A stretch of DNA of 64,000 nucleotides from Streptomyces iconiensis (GTDB lineage: Bacteria > Actinomycetota > Actinomycetes > Streptomycetales > Streptomycetaceae): positions 150,155-214,154 of the forward strand of contig NZ_JANCPR020000013.1 in assembly GCF_028657195.3 (NCBI RefSeq), read 5' to 3'. This document shows, piece by piece, positions 31,455-39,750 of the stretch; within the stretch, counting starts at the first letter, position 1; every line of letters begins with the position of its first letter. A program made the translations under genes and the position numbers. Below the pieces are notes generated by a model. The model did not search any database, was not told the DNA's origin, and was given only the letters and a program-made list of their open reading frames with translations.

Positions 31455-33848
31455 GTGAAGACGACGCCGCTGACGTGGCTACGGGCGCTCAAGGAGACGG
31501 CTGTCTCCGGGTTGACCGTGGAGCGGGCCTCGCTGACGCCGTTGATCGCGGTGCGGGGGGCTTGCGGGGTGGCGATCGTGATCGGGGTCGCGTTGGCGGT
31601 CGGGTCGCCGCAGCTGGCGGTGTCCAGCGCCTTCGGGGCCTTTGCCTCGGGTATCGCGACGTTCCAGCGCAGTTGGCGGCCCCGGCCGGTGCTGGCGCTG
31701 GCGGCGGCTGCGGGGCTCGCGGTCTCCACGTTTCTCGGGTATCTGCTGGTCGGGTGGCCGCTCGCCTTTGTGCTGCTGCTGGCGCTGTGGGCGTTTCTCG
31801 CGGGCATGGCCTGGGGGATAGGGCCCACCTCGGGGGTGGTCGCCGCCTTCAACATCGCCGTCATGCTGATCACCGTCACGCTGCCGACCAGCGTCCTGGG
31901 CGCGCTCGGCCACGCCGGGCTCATCGCGGCCGGTGGGGTGGTGCAGGCGGGGCTGATCGTGGTGTTTCCCGTACGGCCGTGGGGCGAGCGGCGTGACACG
32001 CTGGCCGACGCGCTCGCGGGGGTCGCCGACTACGCGCGCAGGCTGCGGCACGACCCGATGGCGCCGTTCGACCCCGAGCCGCTGATCGAGGCGCGCAGCG
32101 CGGCTGCCGTCACTCCGCGTCAGGCGCGGCGCAGGCCACGGCAGTTGCAGGGGTACCGCGCGATGGCCGAACGGTTCCGCCCTGTGCTGGCCTCGCTCGC
32201 CGATCCCGTGGTCGGCGGTGCCCCGATGGTGGGGCCCGAGCGGGACCGGGTGCGGGAGCTGCTGTCGGCCGCTGCGACGGTTCTGGACGCCACGGCCAGG
32301 GCCGTACGCCGCGGTGAGCGGGTACGCCTGCCCGACCAGGCGCTCGATGTGCTGCGGGTACCCAAGAGCGGGCCGGTGCTGAGCGGCCCTGCGCGGCGGG
32401 CCGCGCTGCGGCTGATCGCGCTGACGGACGACGCGGTGGAGGCGGCGCAGGAGCCCGTCGAGGTGACCCGGCACGGGCTGTTGGCCAAGGTCACCTGGCA
32501 CACGGCGGATGCCGGGGGGCGCAGACAGGGCTTTCCCGAGCGCTCACGCGAGGTGGACGCGACCCTCGACGGGCCCTACGGTCCCGATCCCGAGGAGGAG
32601 GAAGCCGAGCGCAGGGCGCAGGAGGAGGCCGCCAGGGAGCCCCGCAGGAACGGCAAGGAGTCCCGTAAGGCAGGCAAGGAGTTCCGTAGGAGGGGGTCGG
32701 AGCGTGGCGCCGGCGAGGTCGGCGAGCAGGGCGGCGGCTCAGGACACGCCCTCGCGCGGCAGCGCCATCTGCACATGCCGACCCTGGCCGGCCTCGTTCC
32801 CGTCGCCATCCGCGCGTTCCGCCGCGAACTGCACTGGACCTCGCCCATCATGCGGCACGCGCTGCGGGTCAGCGCCGTCGCCTCGGCGGGCTATCTGCTG
32901 GGCAAGGCCCTGCCGCCCGTGCACGGCTACTGGATTCCGCTCACCGCTGTCATGGTGCTGCGGCCCGACTTCTCCCGTACCTACCAGCGGGGTGTGGGCC
33001 GGCTCGTGGGCACGCTGATCGGCGTCGCCCTCGGCGGGACGGTGATGGCGCTGGTGAGCCCCGGCATCTATCTGAGTGCGGCGCTCGCGGTGGCCAGCGT
33101 GGCGTCGCTGTATCTGCTGATGCGGACCGGCTATGCCATCGCTTCCGTCTGTACGGGTGCCTATGTCGTCTTCCTGCTCGGCATCCTGGGCGCCGAGTGG
33201 TCGCAGACCGCCTACGAGCGGGTGGGGCTGACGGCGCTGGGCGGGGTGCTGGCGATGCTCAGTTACGCGCTCTTCCCCGCGTGGGAGACGCCGCTGCTGC
33301 GTGAGCGGCTGGCCGACTGGCTGGCGGCCAACGGGCGTTATGCCATCTCTGTGCTGGACGCGTTCGCACAGCCGGCCGAGCGCACGCCGAGGCAGGTGCG
33401 TGAGGCGCTGCTGGACAGCCGCGCGGCCCGTCAGGAATGGGAACAGACCGTCAGCAGAGCCGAGTCGGAACCGGTACGGCACCGGGGCAGGCTCTCGCAC
33501 CGTTCGGCGACGGACGCGCAGTCGGCGCTGGTCACCATGGGCAGGGCCACGATGCTGCTGGAGGCGCTGATCCCCCGTTCGGACGCGCCTCCCGACGCAG
33601 GGGCTGGGGACTTCTCCTCGGCCCTCGCGCCCGCTGTCGCCGCGGCGGTCGCCGCTGTACGGGAGAGCGAGCCGCTGGAGTGGAGCGCCGTGCACGAGGC
33701 GCTGGCGCGCTGGTGGGAGCAGGTGGAGGCGCCGCCGCCCGTCGCGCTGCGGACGGCGGAGCTGCTCACGGACGCGCTGGACGACCTGGCCGAGGCGGTG
33801 GACCGCCCACACTCGGTCCGCGCGCGGGGCGGTGCCCACACCGGGTGA
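31455..33848 (+). CDS. FUSC-family (aromatic acid exporter-like) membrane protein
   Basis: 797 residues with a GTG start at 31455. Two hydrophobic blocks, residues about 28-170 and about 455-600, each with several membrane segments, flank a hydrophilic central region with a strongly charged linker (EEEEAERRAQEEAAREPRRN). The second block, beginning HALRVSAVASAGYLLGKALPPVHGYWIPLTAVMVLRPDF, is the FUSC/fusaric-acid-resistance signature (only part quoted: LPPVHGYWIPLTAVMVL). Such proteins export aromatic or weak organic acids. The gene is monocistronic, with a terminator shared with the VOC gene. Confidence 0.85.
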   Translation: MKTTPLTWLRALKETAVSGLTVERASLTPLIAVRGACGVAIVIGVALAVGSPQLAVSSAFGAFASGIATFQRSWRPRPVLALAAAAGLAVSTFLGYLLVGWPLAFVLLLALWAFLAGMAWGIGPTSGVVAAFNIAVMLITVTLPTSVLGALGHAGLIAAGGVVQAGLIVVFPVRPWGERRDTLADALAGVADYARRLRHDPMAPFDPEPLIEARSAAAVTPRQARRRPRQLQGYRAMAERFRPVLASLADPVVGGAPMVGPERDRVRELLSAAATVLDATARAVRRGERVRLPDQALDVLRVPKSGPVLSGPARRAALRLIALTDDAVEAAQEPVEVTRHGLLAKVTWHTADAGGRRQGFPERSREVDATLDGPYGPDPEEEEAERRAQEEAAREPRRNGKESRKAGKEFRRRGSERGAGEVGEQGGGSGHALARQRHLHMPTLAGLVPVAIRAFRRELHWTSPIMRHALRVSAVASAGYLLGKALPPVHGYWIPLTAVMVLRPDFSRTYQRGVGRLVGTLIGVALGGTVMALVSPGIYLSAALAVASVASLYLLMRTGYAIASVCTGAYVVFLLGILGAEWSQTAYERVGLTALGGVLAMLSYALFPAWETPLLRERLADWLAANGRYAISVLDAFAQPAERTPRQVREALLDSRAARQEWEQTVSRAESEPVRHRGRLSHRSATDAQSALVTMGRATMLLEALIPRSDAPPDAGAGDFSSALAPAVAAAVAAVRESEPLEWSAVHEALARWWEQVEAPPPVALRTAELLTDALDDLAEAVDRPHSVRARGGAHTG

Positions 33849-33855
33849 GCGCGGG

Positions 33856-33877
33856 GCGGTGCCCGCGCGGGCACCGC
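33856..33877. terminator. Bidirectional terminator between FUSC and VOC genes
   Basis: A perfect 9-bp stem, 33856-33864 with 33869-33877, with the loop gcgc, in the 30 bases between two convergent stop codons. Confidence 0.7.
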
Positions 33878-33878
33878 G

Positions 33879-34337
33879 CTACCGCACGTCGAACTCGTTG
33901 CCCTCGGGGTCGGCCATCGTCACATGGTGGCTGCCCGGTTCGACCACCACGCGCAGCACCCGTGCACCCAGCCGCTCCAGCCGTTTGACCTCGGTGTCGC
34001 GGGCGTCGGGGCCCGCGTGGACGTCGATGTGGAGGCGGTTCTTGCCCTCTTTCTGCTCGGGCACGGTCATGAAGAGGAGCCTTCTGCCCAGACCCGTTCC
34101 GGTGTCGGGGTCGACGGCGTCGTGCGGATGACGTATCGCGGCGGCGTGCCGCCATGCCTTGCGGCCCCCGTGCAGCTCGTCGGTGACGATGAGCCCCTCG
34201 GTGATGGCGCCCATGCTGTGCAGGCGTTCGATGTGGGCGCTGTGGTCCTCAGCGGTGTAGCCGAGGGCCCGCTCCCAGAAGTGGGCCAGCTGATGGGGGT
34301 CTTCGCAGTCGATGACGAGCTTCCAGTCGAGAGGCAT
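33879..34337 (-). CDS. VOC-family (glyoxalase-like) protein
   Basis: 152 residues. Two beta-alpha-beta-beta-beta repeats typical of the VOC superfamily: LVIDCEDPHQLAHFWERALGY at the start (quoted in part), RLLFMTVPEQKEGKNRLHIDVH in the middle and the classical end HHVTMADPEGNEFDVR. Such proteins include lyases, dioxygenases and drug-binding resistance proteins; the glyoxalase_6 subgroup to which this belongs is mostly uncharacterised. It is a single gene. Confidence 0.85.
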   Translation of the reverse strand: MPLDWKLVIDCEDPHQLAHFWERALGYTAEDHSAHIERLHSMGAITEGLIVTDELHGGRKAWRHAAAIRHPHDAVDPDTGTGLGRRLLFMTVPEQKEGKNRLHIDVHAGPDARDTEVKRLERLGARVLRVVVEPGSHHVTMADPEGNEFDVR

Positions 34338-34488
34338 GTCGCGTCCGTTCTGTGGTGCGGGCGGGGATCCGCTCGGTCGCGGGCTCCCCGGATGCCTGTT
34401 TCTTAACCGGGGCGCGGCAGGTCCGCAACTGCCAAGTGCGCACCTTTACGGGGAGAGTTGGTGCTGCCTCGCCACAAGGGGGCGCATG

Positions 34489-35862
34489 TCAGAGCCTGTT
34501 CAGGCCGAGTTCGCCGCGCCGGCGGTGGCCGTGGAGCGCGCAGAGGGTGGCGGTGGTGACCAGTACGGCGCTCGCGGTGCCCCACGCCGCGTAGAAGCCG
34601 GTCAGGCCCAGCGGCTCGGAACGCCGGGGGTCGGTCTCGCCAGCGGGGTCGTGGAAGACCCGCATCCGGTCGCCCTCGGCAGCGCCGTCGCACGGGCTGA
34701 GGCTGAGCCCGCCGCCGTCCGTTCCCGGGGTCCCCCCGGGTGTGCGCAGCTCGCAGCGGGGGCCGCCCTTGGCCTGGTGGCGCACCTCGGTCACCTCCAC
34801 CGTCACCCACCGGCCCCGGTCCAGGAGCGCGGAGGTGGAGAACCCGCTCCAGGCGATGCCCACCAGGGCGATCCCGGTGAAGACGACGAGAACGAGGTAG
34901 CGGCGGCGCGGGCCGTAGTGCGCCAGCTCCAGCAGAAGGGCCAGGAGATACAGCGCGGTGAGCGCCGTCAGCGTCCAGAAGAGGCCCTCGCCCGTGCCGA
35001 AGGCCCGGCCGGAGAAGGCCGTCACACCCGTGAGGCCACAGCCGAGCAGTGCCCCGGCCACCGCGAGGACGACGGCGCGTGCGCGCGAGACGGTACGCAG
35101 CCGGGCGCTCAGCCGGGTGCTGAGCCGGTGCGGCGCCGCGGGCTCGGAGCCGAGGCCGCCGAAGAGCGCGGCCCGGGGATCGGCGGGCGCCACCCGCCGC
35201 GGGTGCGCCGCGCCGCCGCCCTTGCCCAGGTGGGCGGCACCGGGGCGGTCCCCACCGGGGTGGATGGCGCCGGGGCCGACGGCACCGGCGCGGAGGGCCC
35301 AACCGGTGCCCGTGCCCGGCCTGTTGCGGCGGGCCTTCCGCATCCCCGTACAGCCGGCGGCGGTCAGTACGGCGGCCCACAGCAGGAAGGTGCCGTAGAG
35401 GGTGGGGTCGGGTTCCTCGTAGGGGTCGGTCTTGGACGCCTCGACGAGTCCGGCGGCGAGGAAGAGGAACGCGAGGGCGAGTGCCAGCGTGGAGAGGGAG
35501 ATCCAGGCGGCGCGCAGCCCGCGCAGAGCGCGCTGGTCGGCGTTGCCGGGACCGCCGTACGCCGCCAGCCGCCGCTGTCTGTCCCGGCTTCTGAGCCCCA
35601 GCAGCACCAGCAGGGCGCACGCGGCGGCGACGGTGGCGGCGCCGATCACCAGGGAGAGCTTCGCGCTCGTACCGTCGGGACGGCCGGCGTGCACATGGTC
35701 GTAGATCCCCGAGGCGACGAATCCGGCGCCCGCGCACACACCCACGAGCAGCGCGGTGCGCGCGGCCAGTTCCCTGCCCGCCAGCTCGGCGCGGAGCAAC
35801 TCCCGTACTCCGTACGCGAGTTCACGCTCGCCCGGCTGGCCGCTCCGGACCGTGCCCACCAT
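34489..35862 (-). CDS. Multi-spanning membrane protein with DUF3592-like C-terminal part
   Basis: 457 residues. About seven hydrophobic segments, in the regions 30-55, 70-90, 118-140, 160-180, 260-285, 292-312 and 320-340, then an extracytoplasmic stretch (RWVTVEVTEVRHQAKGGPRC ... VFHDPAGETDP) and a last membrane segment. The VTVEV...RC...GD...V.HDP pattern resembles DUF3592 domains. A long Gly/Pro/Arg loop at residues about 185-255 is low complexity. No function is assigned. It reads in the same direction as the PPOX gene 35 bases upstream, so the two may be co-transcribed. Confidence 0.6.
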   Translation of the reverse strand: MVGTVRSGQPGERELAYGVRELLRAELAGRELAARTALLVGVCAGAGFVASGIYDHVHAGRPDGTSAKLSLVIGAATVAAACALLVLLGLRSRDRQRRLAAYGGPGNADQRALRGLRAAWISLSTLALALAFLFLAAGLVEASKTDPYEEPDPTLYGTFLLWAAVLTAAGCTGMRKARRNRPGTGTGWALRAGAVGPGAIHPGGDRPGAAHLGKGGGAAHPRRVAPADPRAALFGGLGSEPAAPHRLSTRLSARLRTVSRARAVVLAVAGALLGCGLTGVTAFSGRAFGTGEGLFWTLTALTALYLLALLLELAHYGPRRRYLVLVVFTGIALVGIAWSGFSTSALLDRGRWVTVEVTEVRHQAKGGPRCELRTPGGTPGTDGGGLSLSPCDGAAEGDRMRVFHDPAGETDPRRSEPLGLTGFYAAWGTASAVLVTTATLCALHGHRRRGELGLNRL

Positions 35863-35896
35863 GTGCTCGTCCCCCGTTACGCACGTCGGCGCCGTT

Positions 35897-36445
35897 TCAC
35901 CACGTCTCAGGGTTCCAGAGGGAGGCGCGGCGCAGGGACTGGGGGCAGTGGCGGTAGACCTCGTCGATCTCGACGAGCAGCGCGAGCTGGGGGCGCTGCC
36001 CCTTGACCTTCATCTCCTCGAAGAACGGCGCGTCACGCAGGACGCGTGCCCTGCCGTTGACGCGGAGGACGTCGGTGCTGCCGGGGACGAGATGGAGGAG
36101 GCCGACGTGCGGGTTGTCGAGGACGTTGCGGAAGCTGTCGCCCCGCCTGTTGCCCGGGCGGTCGGGCAGCGCGAGGGTCCCGGAGTCGAGTACGTGCGTG
36201 AAGCCGGGGGAGCCTCCGCGCGGCGAGGCGTCGCAGTTGCCGTGCGCGTCGGAGGTGGAGACGAGGCAGAAGGGGGAGTGGGCCAGCATCTCCACGTCCT
36301 CGGCCACCAGCCGCTGCCTGACCTTGTCGATCACCAACTGGTGCGGCCGGCCGAGGATCTCCCGCAGCGCCTCGTGGGAGTCGACCTCGACGAAACCGGA
36401 ACGGTCGGCGGCGTCGGGTATGGCGGCGGGCGCGGCGTTCGACAA
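35897..36445 (-). CDS. FMN-dependent PPOX-type flavoprotein (MSMEG_1061-like)
   Basis: 182 residues. TTG at 36445 is chosen because GGGAG lies 7 bases upstream and homologues begin here. The split-barrel flavin-binding fold is seen in FCLVSTSDAHGNCDASPRGG, PDRPGNRRGDSFRNVLDNP and VLRVNGRARVLRD, all strongly typical of the MSMEG_1061 family. Substrate unknown; related proteins bind FMN or F420. Its promoter region contains an iron box, so it may be co-regulated with the divergent siderophore importer. Confidence 0.82.
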   Translation of the reverse strand: MSNAAPAAIPDAADRSGFVEVDSHEALREILGRPHQLVIDKVRQRLVAEDVEMLAHSPFCLVSTSDAHGNCDASPRGGSPGFTHVLDSGTLALPDRPGNRRGDSFRNVLDNPHVGLLHLVPGSTDVLRVNGRARVLRDAPFFEEMKVKGQRPQLALLVEIDEVYRHCPQSLRRASLWNPETW

Positions 36446-36510
36446 GTGGTGGCTCCCAACTCGGCGCCCGCTCGCGCACAGCCTCCGGGCGGCGACGAGG
36501 CGGGCTGATG

Positions 36511-36530
36511 TCCCTGTTAGGGTCACCTTA
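36511..36530. promoter_or_regulatory. Iron box (DmdR/IdeR-type) before the siderophore importer
   Basis: TTAGGGTCACCTTAC (36516-36530) matches the right two-thirds of the consensus TTAGGTTAGGCTAACCTAA, and its core aggGTcACct agrees at 8 of 10 positions with the better site at 39727. It lies between the divergent PPOX and permease genes. Confidence 0.6.
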
Positions 36531-36612
36531 CTTGAAGGTCCAACAAGCTCCTCGCGCCCCCGCGAGCGGCCCTGTGCGGAGCACGCGCGGACACCGGAAC
36601 ATGCGAGGAGGG

Positions 36613-36668
36613 GCAGATGCGAGACGCCGTGGCCTTCCCCCAGCCTTCGGCCGGGAGGTGCCCCCAAC
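36613..36668. repeat. REP-like palindromic element at the 5' end of the permease gene
   Basis: GATGCGAGACGCCGTGGCC (36615-36633) is followed by cttccccc, a small hairpin (agcc-ttc-ggcc) and gggaggtgccccc. I recognise this from memory as a dispersed intergenic repeat of streptomycetes. Its second base pair starts the ATG at 36617. Confidence 0.5.
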
Positions 36669-37768
36669 CCGGCCCGCAGGACCCCGACCGCAGGGCCCCG
36701 TCCCGGTCGGACACCGGGCACACCGGAACCGGACGGACCGGAATGATGCGGCCCGGCGGCTCCCCCGTGCGCCGTGGAGCGCTGCTGCTCGGCCTGCCAT
36801 TGGCGCTGTGCGCGCTCGTGCTGAGCGTATGGGCCAGCCTCGTGGTCGGTACCGGGGACGTGTCGGCCGCCGATGTGCTGCACGGGCTCTTCTCGCCCGA
36901 CCTGTCCGACAAGGGCCAGCTCATCGTCCAGGAGGTCCGGATACCGCGCACCGTCACGGGGCTGCTGGCCGGGGTCGCGCTCGGGCTCGCGGGGGCCGTG
37001 ATGCAGGGCGTTGCGCGCAACCCGCTCGCCGACCCCGGCATCCTCGGCGTCAACGCCGGTGCCTCCGTGGCCGTCGTCCTCGCCATCAGCGTGCTGGGGC
37101 TGTCGGCCCCCGCGCAGTTCGTATGGTTCGGCTTCCTCGGCGCCCTCGTCGCCGCCGTCGTCGTCTACGGGGTCGGTGCGCTCGGCCGCGAGGGCGCAAC
37201 CCCCGTGAAGCTCGCCCTCGCCGGGGCCGCCATGAGCGCACTGCTCGGCTCGTTCACGTCGGCCATCCTGCTCACCGACAACAAGACCTTCGACCAGTTC
37301 CGCTTCTGGCAGGTGGGCGCCCTCACCGCGCGCGGTACGGACGTGCTGTGGCAGGTCGGTCCCTTCATCGTGGTCGGCGCCCTCTTCGCGCTGCTCCTCG
37401 GGCCGCACCTGAACGCGCTCTCGCTGGGCGACGACCTCGCACGCGGCCTCGGCCAGCGCGTCGGCCTCGCCCGTATCGCTGCGGCCGTCGCCGTGGTGCT
37501 GCTGTGCGGGGGAGCGACGGCTGTCGCCGGGCCCATCGGCTTCGTCGGCCTGGTCGTACCGCACGCCGCGCGCCTGCTCACGGGCCCCGACTACCGCTGG
37601 ATCCTGCCCTACAGCGCCGTACTCGCGCCCGTACTGCTGCTCCTCGCCGACATCGTGGGCCGCGTCATCGCGCCTCCTGGCGAGGTCCAGGTCGGCGTCG
37701 TCACGGCCGCCATCGGGGCCGTGCCCTTCATCATCCTCGTCCGCCGCCGACGGCTGGCCGAGCTGTGA
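36617..37768 (+). CDS. FecCD-family iron-siderophore ABC permease, first subunit
   Basis: 383 residues from ATG 36617, which has a near-perfect GAGGAGGGG site, or 341 residues from ATG 36743, the usual length. The first 42 residues from 36617 come from a palindromic repeat and are low complexity, so the real start is uncertain. The rest has about nine membrane segments with the FecCD signatures LAGVALGLAGAVMQGVARNPLADPGILGVNAGAS (in part: MQGVARNPLADPG) and VAGPIGFVGLVVPHAAR. It pairs with the next permease, which overlaps by 4 bases. Iron box upstream. Confidence 0.85.
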   Translation: MRDAVAFPQPSAGRCPQPGPQDPDRRAPSRSDTGHTGTGRTGMMRPGGSPVRRGALLLGLPLALCALVLSVWASLVVGTGDVSAADVLHGLFSPDLSDKGQLIVQEVRIPRTVTGLLAGVALGLAGAVMQGVARNPLADPGILGVNAGASVAVVLAISVLGLSAPAQFVWFGFLGALVAAVVVYGVGALGREGATPVKLALAGAAMSALLGSFTSAILLTDNKTFDQFRFWQVGALTARGTDVLWQVGPFIVVGALFALLLGPHLNALSLGDDLARGLGQRVGLARIAAAVAVVLLCGGATAVAGPIGFVGLVVPHAARLLTGPDYRWILPYSAVLAPVLLLLADIVGRVIAPPGEVQVGVVTAAIGAVPFIILVRRRRLAEL

Positions 37769-38838
37769 CGGCCGGACGCGGGGCGACGGCCGCGCCCGTC
37801 AGCGCCGAGGACGCCGTACGCGAGGTCGTGCGCGTCCGCCGTTCCCTGCGCGTGCGCGGTACGGCCGTCACCCTGGGGCTGGCGGCGGCGGTACTCGCCG
37901 CGCTGTGCGGTGCGCTGTCCTACGGGGACGTCGTCGTTCCGCTGCCCGACCTCTTCGCCACCCTCGCCGGAGGCGGCAACGGTGGGACGCGGTTCGTCCT
38001 GTTCGACCTGCGCATCCCGCGCGCGCTGACCGGGCTGCTGGTGGGCGCCGCGTTCGGGATGTCGGGCGCCGTCTTCCAGACGATGCTGCGCAACCCGCTG
38101 GCCAGCCCCGATGTGATCGGCATCAGTTCGGGCGCCAGTGCGGCAGCCGTCGTAGGCACCATGATCTTCGGGCTCTCCGGTTACGCGCTCTCGGCGAGCG
38201 CGCTGGGCGGGGCGCTGCTGGGGGCCGCGCTCATCTACGCGCTCGCGTGGCGCAGGGGCGTCACCGGATACCGGCTGGTGCTCGTCGGCATCGGCGTCGG
38301 CGCCGTACTCACCAGCTTCATCTCGTATCTGATGACGCGCGCCAAGGTCGCCGAGGCGCAGCAGGCGCTGGTCTGGCTCGTCGGCAGCCTCAACGAACGG
38401 ACGTGGTCCGAGGTCTTGCCGCTGGTCGTCGCGGTGGCCGTGCTCATGCCCACCACGCTGCTGGTCGCGCGGACGCTGCGCCCGCTGGAGCTGGGCGACG
38501 AGACGGCCACCGGGCTCGGCGCGCATGTGCAGTGGGCGCGGCTCGGGCTGATGGGGTGCGCGGTGGCGCTCGCCGGGGTGGCGACGGCCGCCGCTGGGCC
38601 CGTCGCCTTTGTCGCCTTCGTCGCCGCGCCCATCGCCCGCCGGCTGATGCCGGCGCGGGGCCCCGCGCTGCTGCCCGCGGCGCTGACGGGCTCGTTGATC
38701 GTGCTCGTCGCCGACTTCGTTGCCCAGCACCTGCTGGGGCAGACGCAGTACCCGGTGGGCGTGGTGACGAGCGTGATCGGCGCCCCGTATCTGCTGTGGC
38801 TGCTCGCGCGTACGAACCGGGTGGGCCGGGGTGGCTGA
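37765..38838 (+). CDS. FecCD-family iron-siderophore ABC permease, second subunit
   Basis: 357 residues with a GTG start at 37765 inside the GTGA overlap. A paralogue of its neighbour: FGMSGAVFQTMLRNPLASPD is the FecCD signature, and RALVWLVGSLNERTW-like and VAFVAAPIARRLMP segments follow. It forms the heterodimeric membrane channel for a ferric siderophore. A hydrophilic N-terminal 35 residues precedes the first membrane segment. The ATPase gene follows after 66 bases. Confidence 0.9.
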   Translation: MTAGRGATAAPVSAEDAVREVVRVRRSLRVRGTAVTLGLAAAVLAALCGALSYGDVVVPLPDLFATLAGGGNGGTRFVLFDLRIPRALTGLLVGAAFGMSGAVFQTMLRNPLASPDVIGISSGASAAAVVGTMIFGLSGYALSASALGGALLGAALIYALAWRRGVTGYRLVLVGIGVGAVLTSFISYLMTRAKVAEAQQALVWLVGSLNERTWSEVLPLVVAVAVLMPTTLLVARTLRPLELGDETATGLGAHVQWARLGLMGCAVALAGVATAAAGPVAFVAFVAAPIARRLMPARGPALLPAALTGSLIVLVADFVAQHLLGQTQYPVGVVTSVIGAPYLLWLLARTNRVGRGG

Positions 38839-38904
38839 GGCGCGGTGGACAGCGGTGCGTGCGCGAGACCGGCGGGCAGCGAAGTGCGGGAAGGACAGGC
38901 GGCA

Positions 38905-39729
38905 ATGAGCGAACGGCACACCCTGGAGGCCAGGGACGTACGGCTGGGATACGGCGGGCGTGACATCGTCTCCGGGCTGAGCCTGGAGGTGCCGCAGGGC
39001 GCGGTGACCGTCGTCGTGGGGCCCAACGCGTGCGGCAAGTCGACGCTTCTGCGCGCGATGGCCCGGCTGCTGGCCCCGTCCTCGGGCGCCGTGCACCTGG
39101 ACGGGCGCAGCGTCGCCGAGACGCCGACCAAGGAGGTCGCCGCCGTGCTGGGCATCCTCCCGCAGAGCCCGGTCGCCCCGGAGGGCATCACGGTGAGCGA
39201 CCTGGTGGGCCGGGGGCGCTATCCGCACCAGGGCTGGTTCCGCCGGTGGACCGCCGAGGACGACGAGGCCGTCGCCGGCGCCCTGCTGGCCACGGACGTG
39301 CTGGAGCTGGCGGCGCGGCCCGTCGACGAGCTGTCCGGTGGCCAGCGGCAGCGCGTCTGGATCGCGATGGCACTCGCGCAGGGCACGGACATCCTGCTGC
39401 TGGACGAGCCGACGACGTTCCTCGACGTGAGTCACCAACTCGATGTGCTGGACCTGTTGACCGATCTGAACCACGCCGACGGCACCACGATCGTAATGGT
39501 GCTGCACGACCTGAACCTCGCCTGCCGTTACGCCGACCATCTCGTGGTGATGCGGGACGGGCGGATCGTCGCTGAGGGCAAGCCGTCGGAGGTGGTGACG
39601 GAGGAGCTGATGTCCGAGGTGTTCGGGATGCGCTGCTCGATAGTCGAGGACCCCGCTTCGGGGACGCCGATGGTCGTTCCGATAGGGCGCCACCACGTGC
39701 GGACGGAACCGCCTGTTCCGCGTAACTGA
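38905..39729 (+). CDS. Iron-siderophore ABC transporter ATP-binding protein (FepC-like)
   Basis: 274 residues; the ATG at 38905 has GGAAGGA upstream. Walker A is GPNACGKST (Ala-Cys in place of the usual Gly-Ala/Ser), followed by Q-loop LPQSPVAPEG, signature LSGGQRQRVWIAMALAQ, Walker B ILLLDEPTTFLD and the switch His in MVLHDLN. It is typical of the FepC subgroup. The iron box of the next gene starts within its stop codon. Confidence 0.92.
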   Translation: MSERHTLEARDVRLGYGGRDIVSGLSLEVPQGAVTVVVGPNACGKSTLLRAMARLLAPSSGAVHLDGRSVAETPTKEVAAVLGILPQSPVAPEGITVSDLVGRGRYPHQGWFRRWTAEDDEAVAGALLATDVLELAARPVDELSGGQRQRVWIAMALAQGTDILLLDEPTTFLDVSHQLDVLDLLTDLNHADGTTIVMVLHDLNLACRYADHLVVMRDGRIVAEGKPSEVVTEELMSEVFGMRCSIVEDPASGTPMVVPIGRHHVRTEPPVPRN

Positions 39730-39745
39730 GGTGAGGCTAACCTAA
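39727..39745 (+). promoter_or_regulatory. Iron box before the siderophore-binding lipoprotein gene
   Basis: TGAGGTGAGGCTAACCTAA agrees with the consensus TTAGGTTAGGCTAACCTAA at 17 of 19 positions. It ends 5 bases before the ATG, so repressor binding would block initiation of a separate, short-leader transcript for the binding protein. DmdR1 is the likely repressor. Confidence 0.85.
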
Positions 39746-39750
39746 GGACC

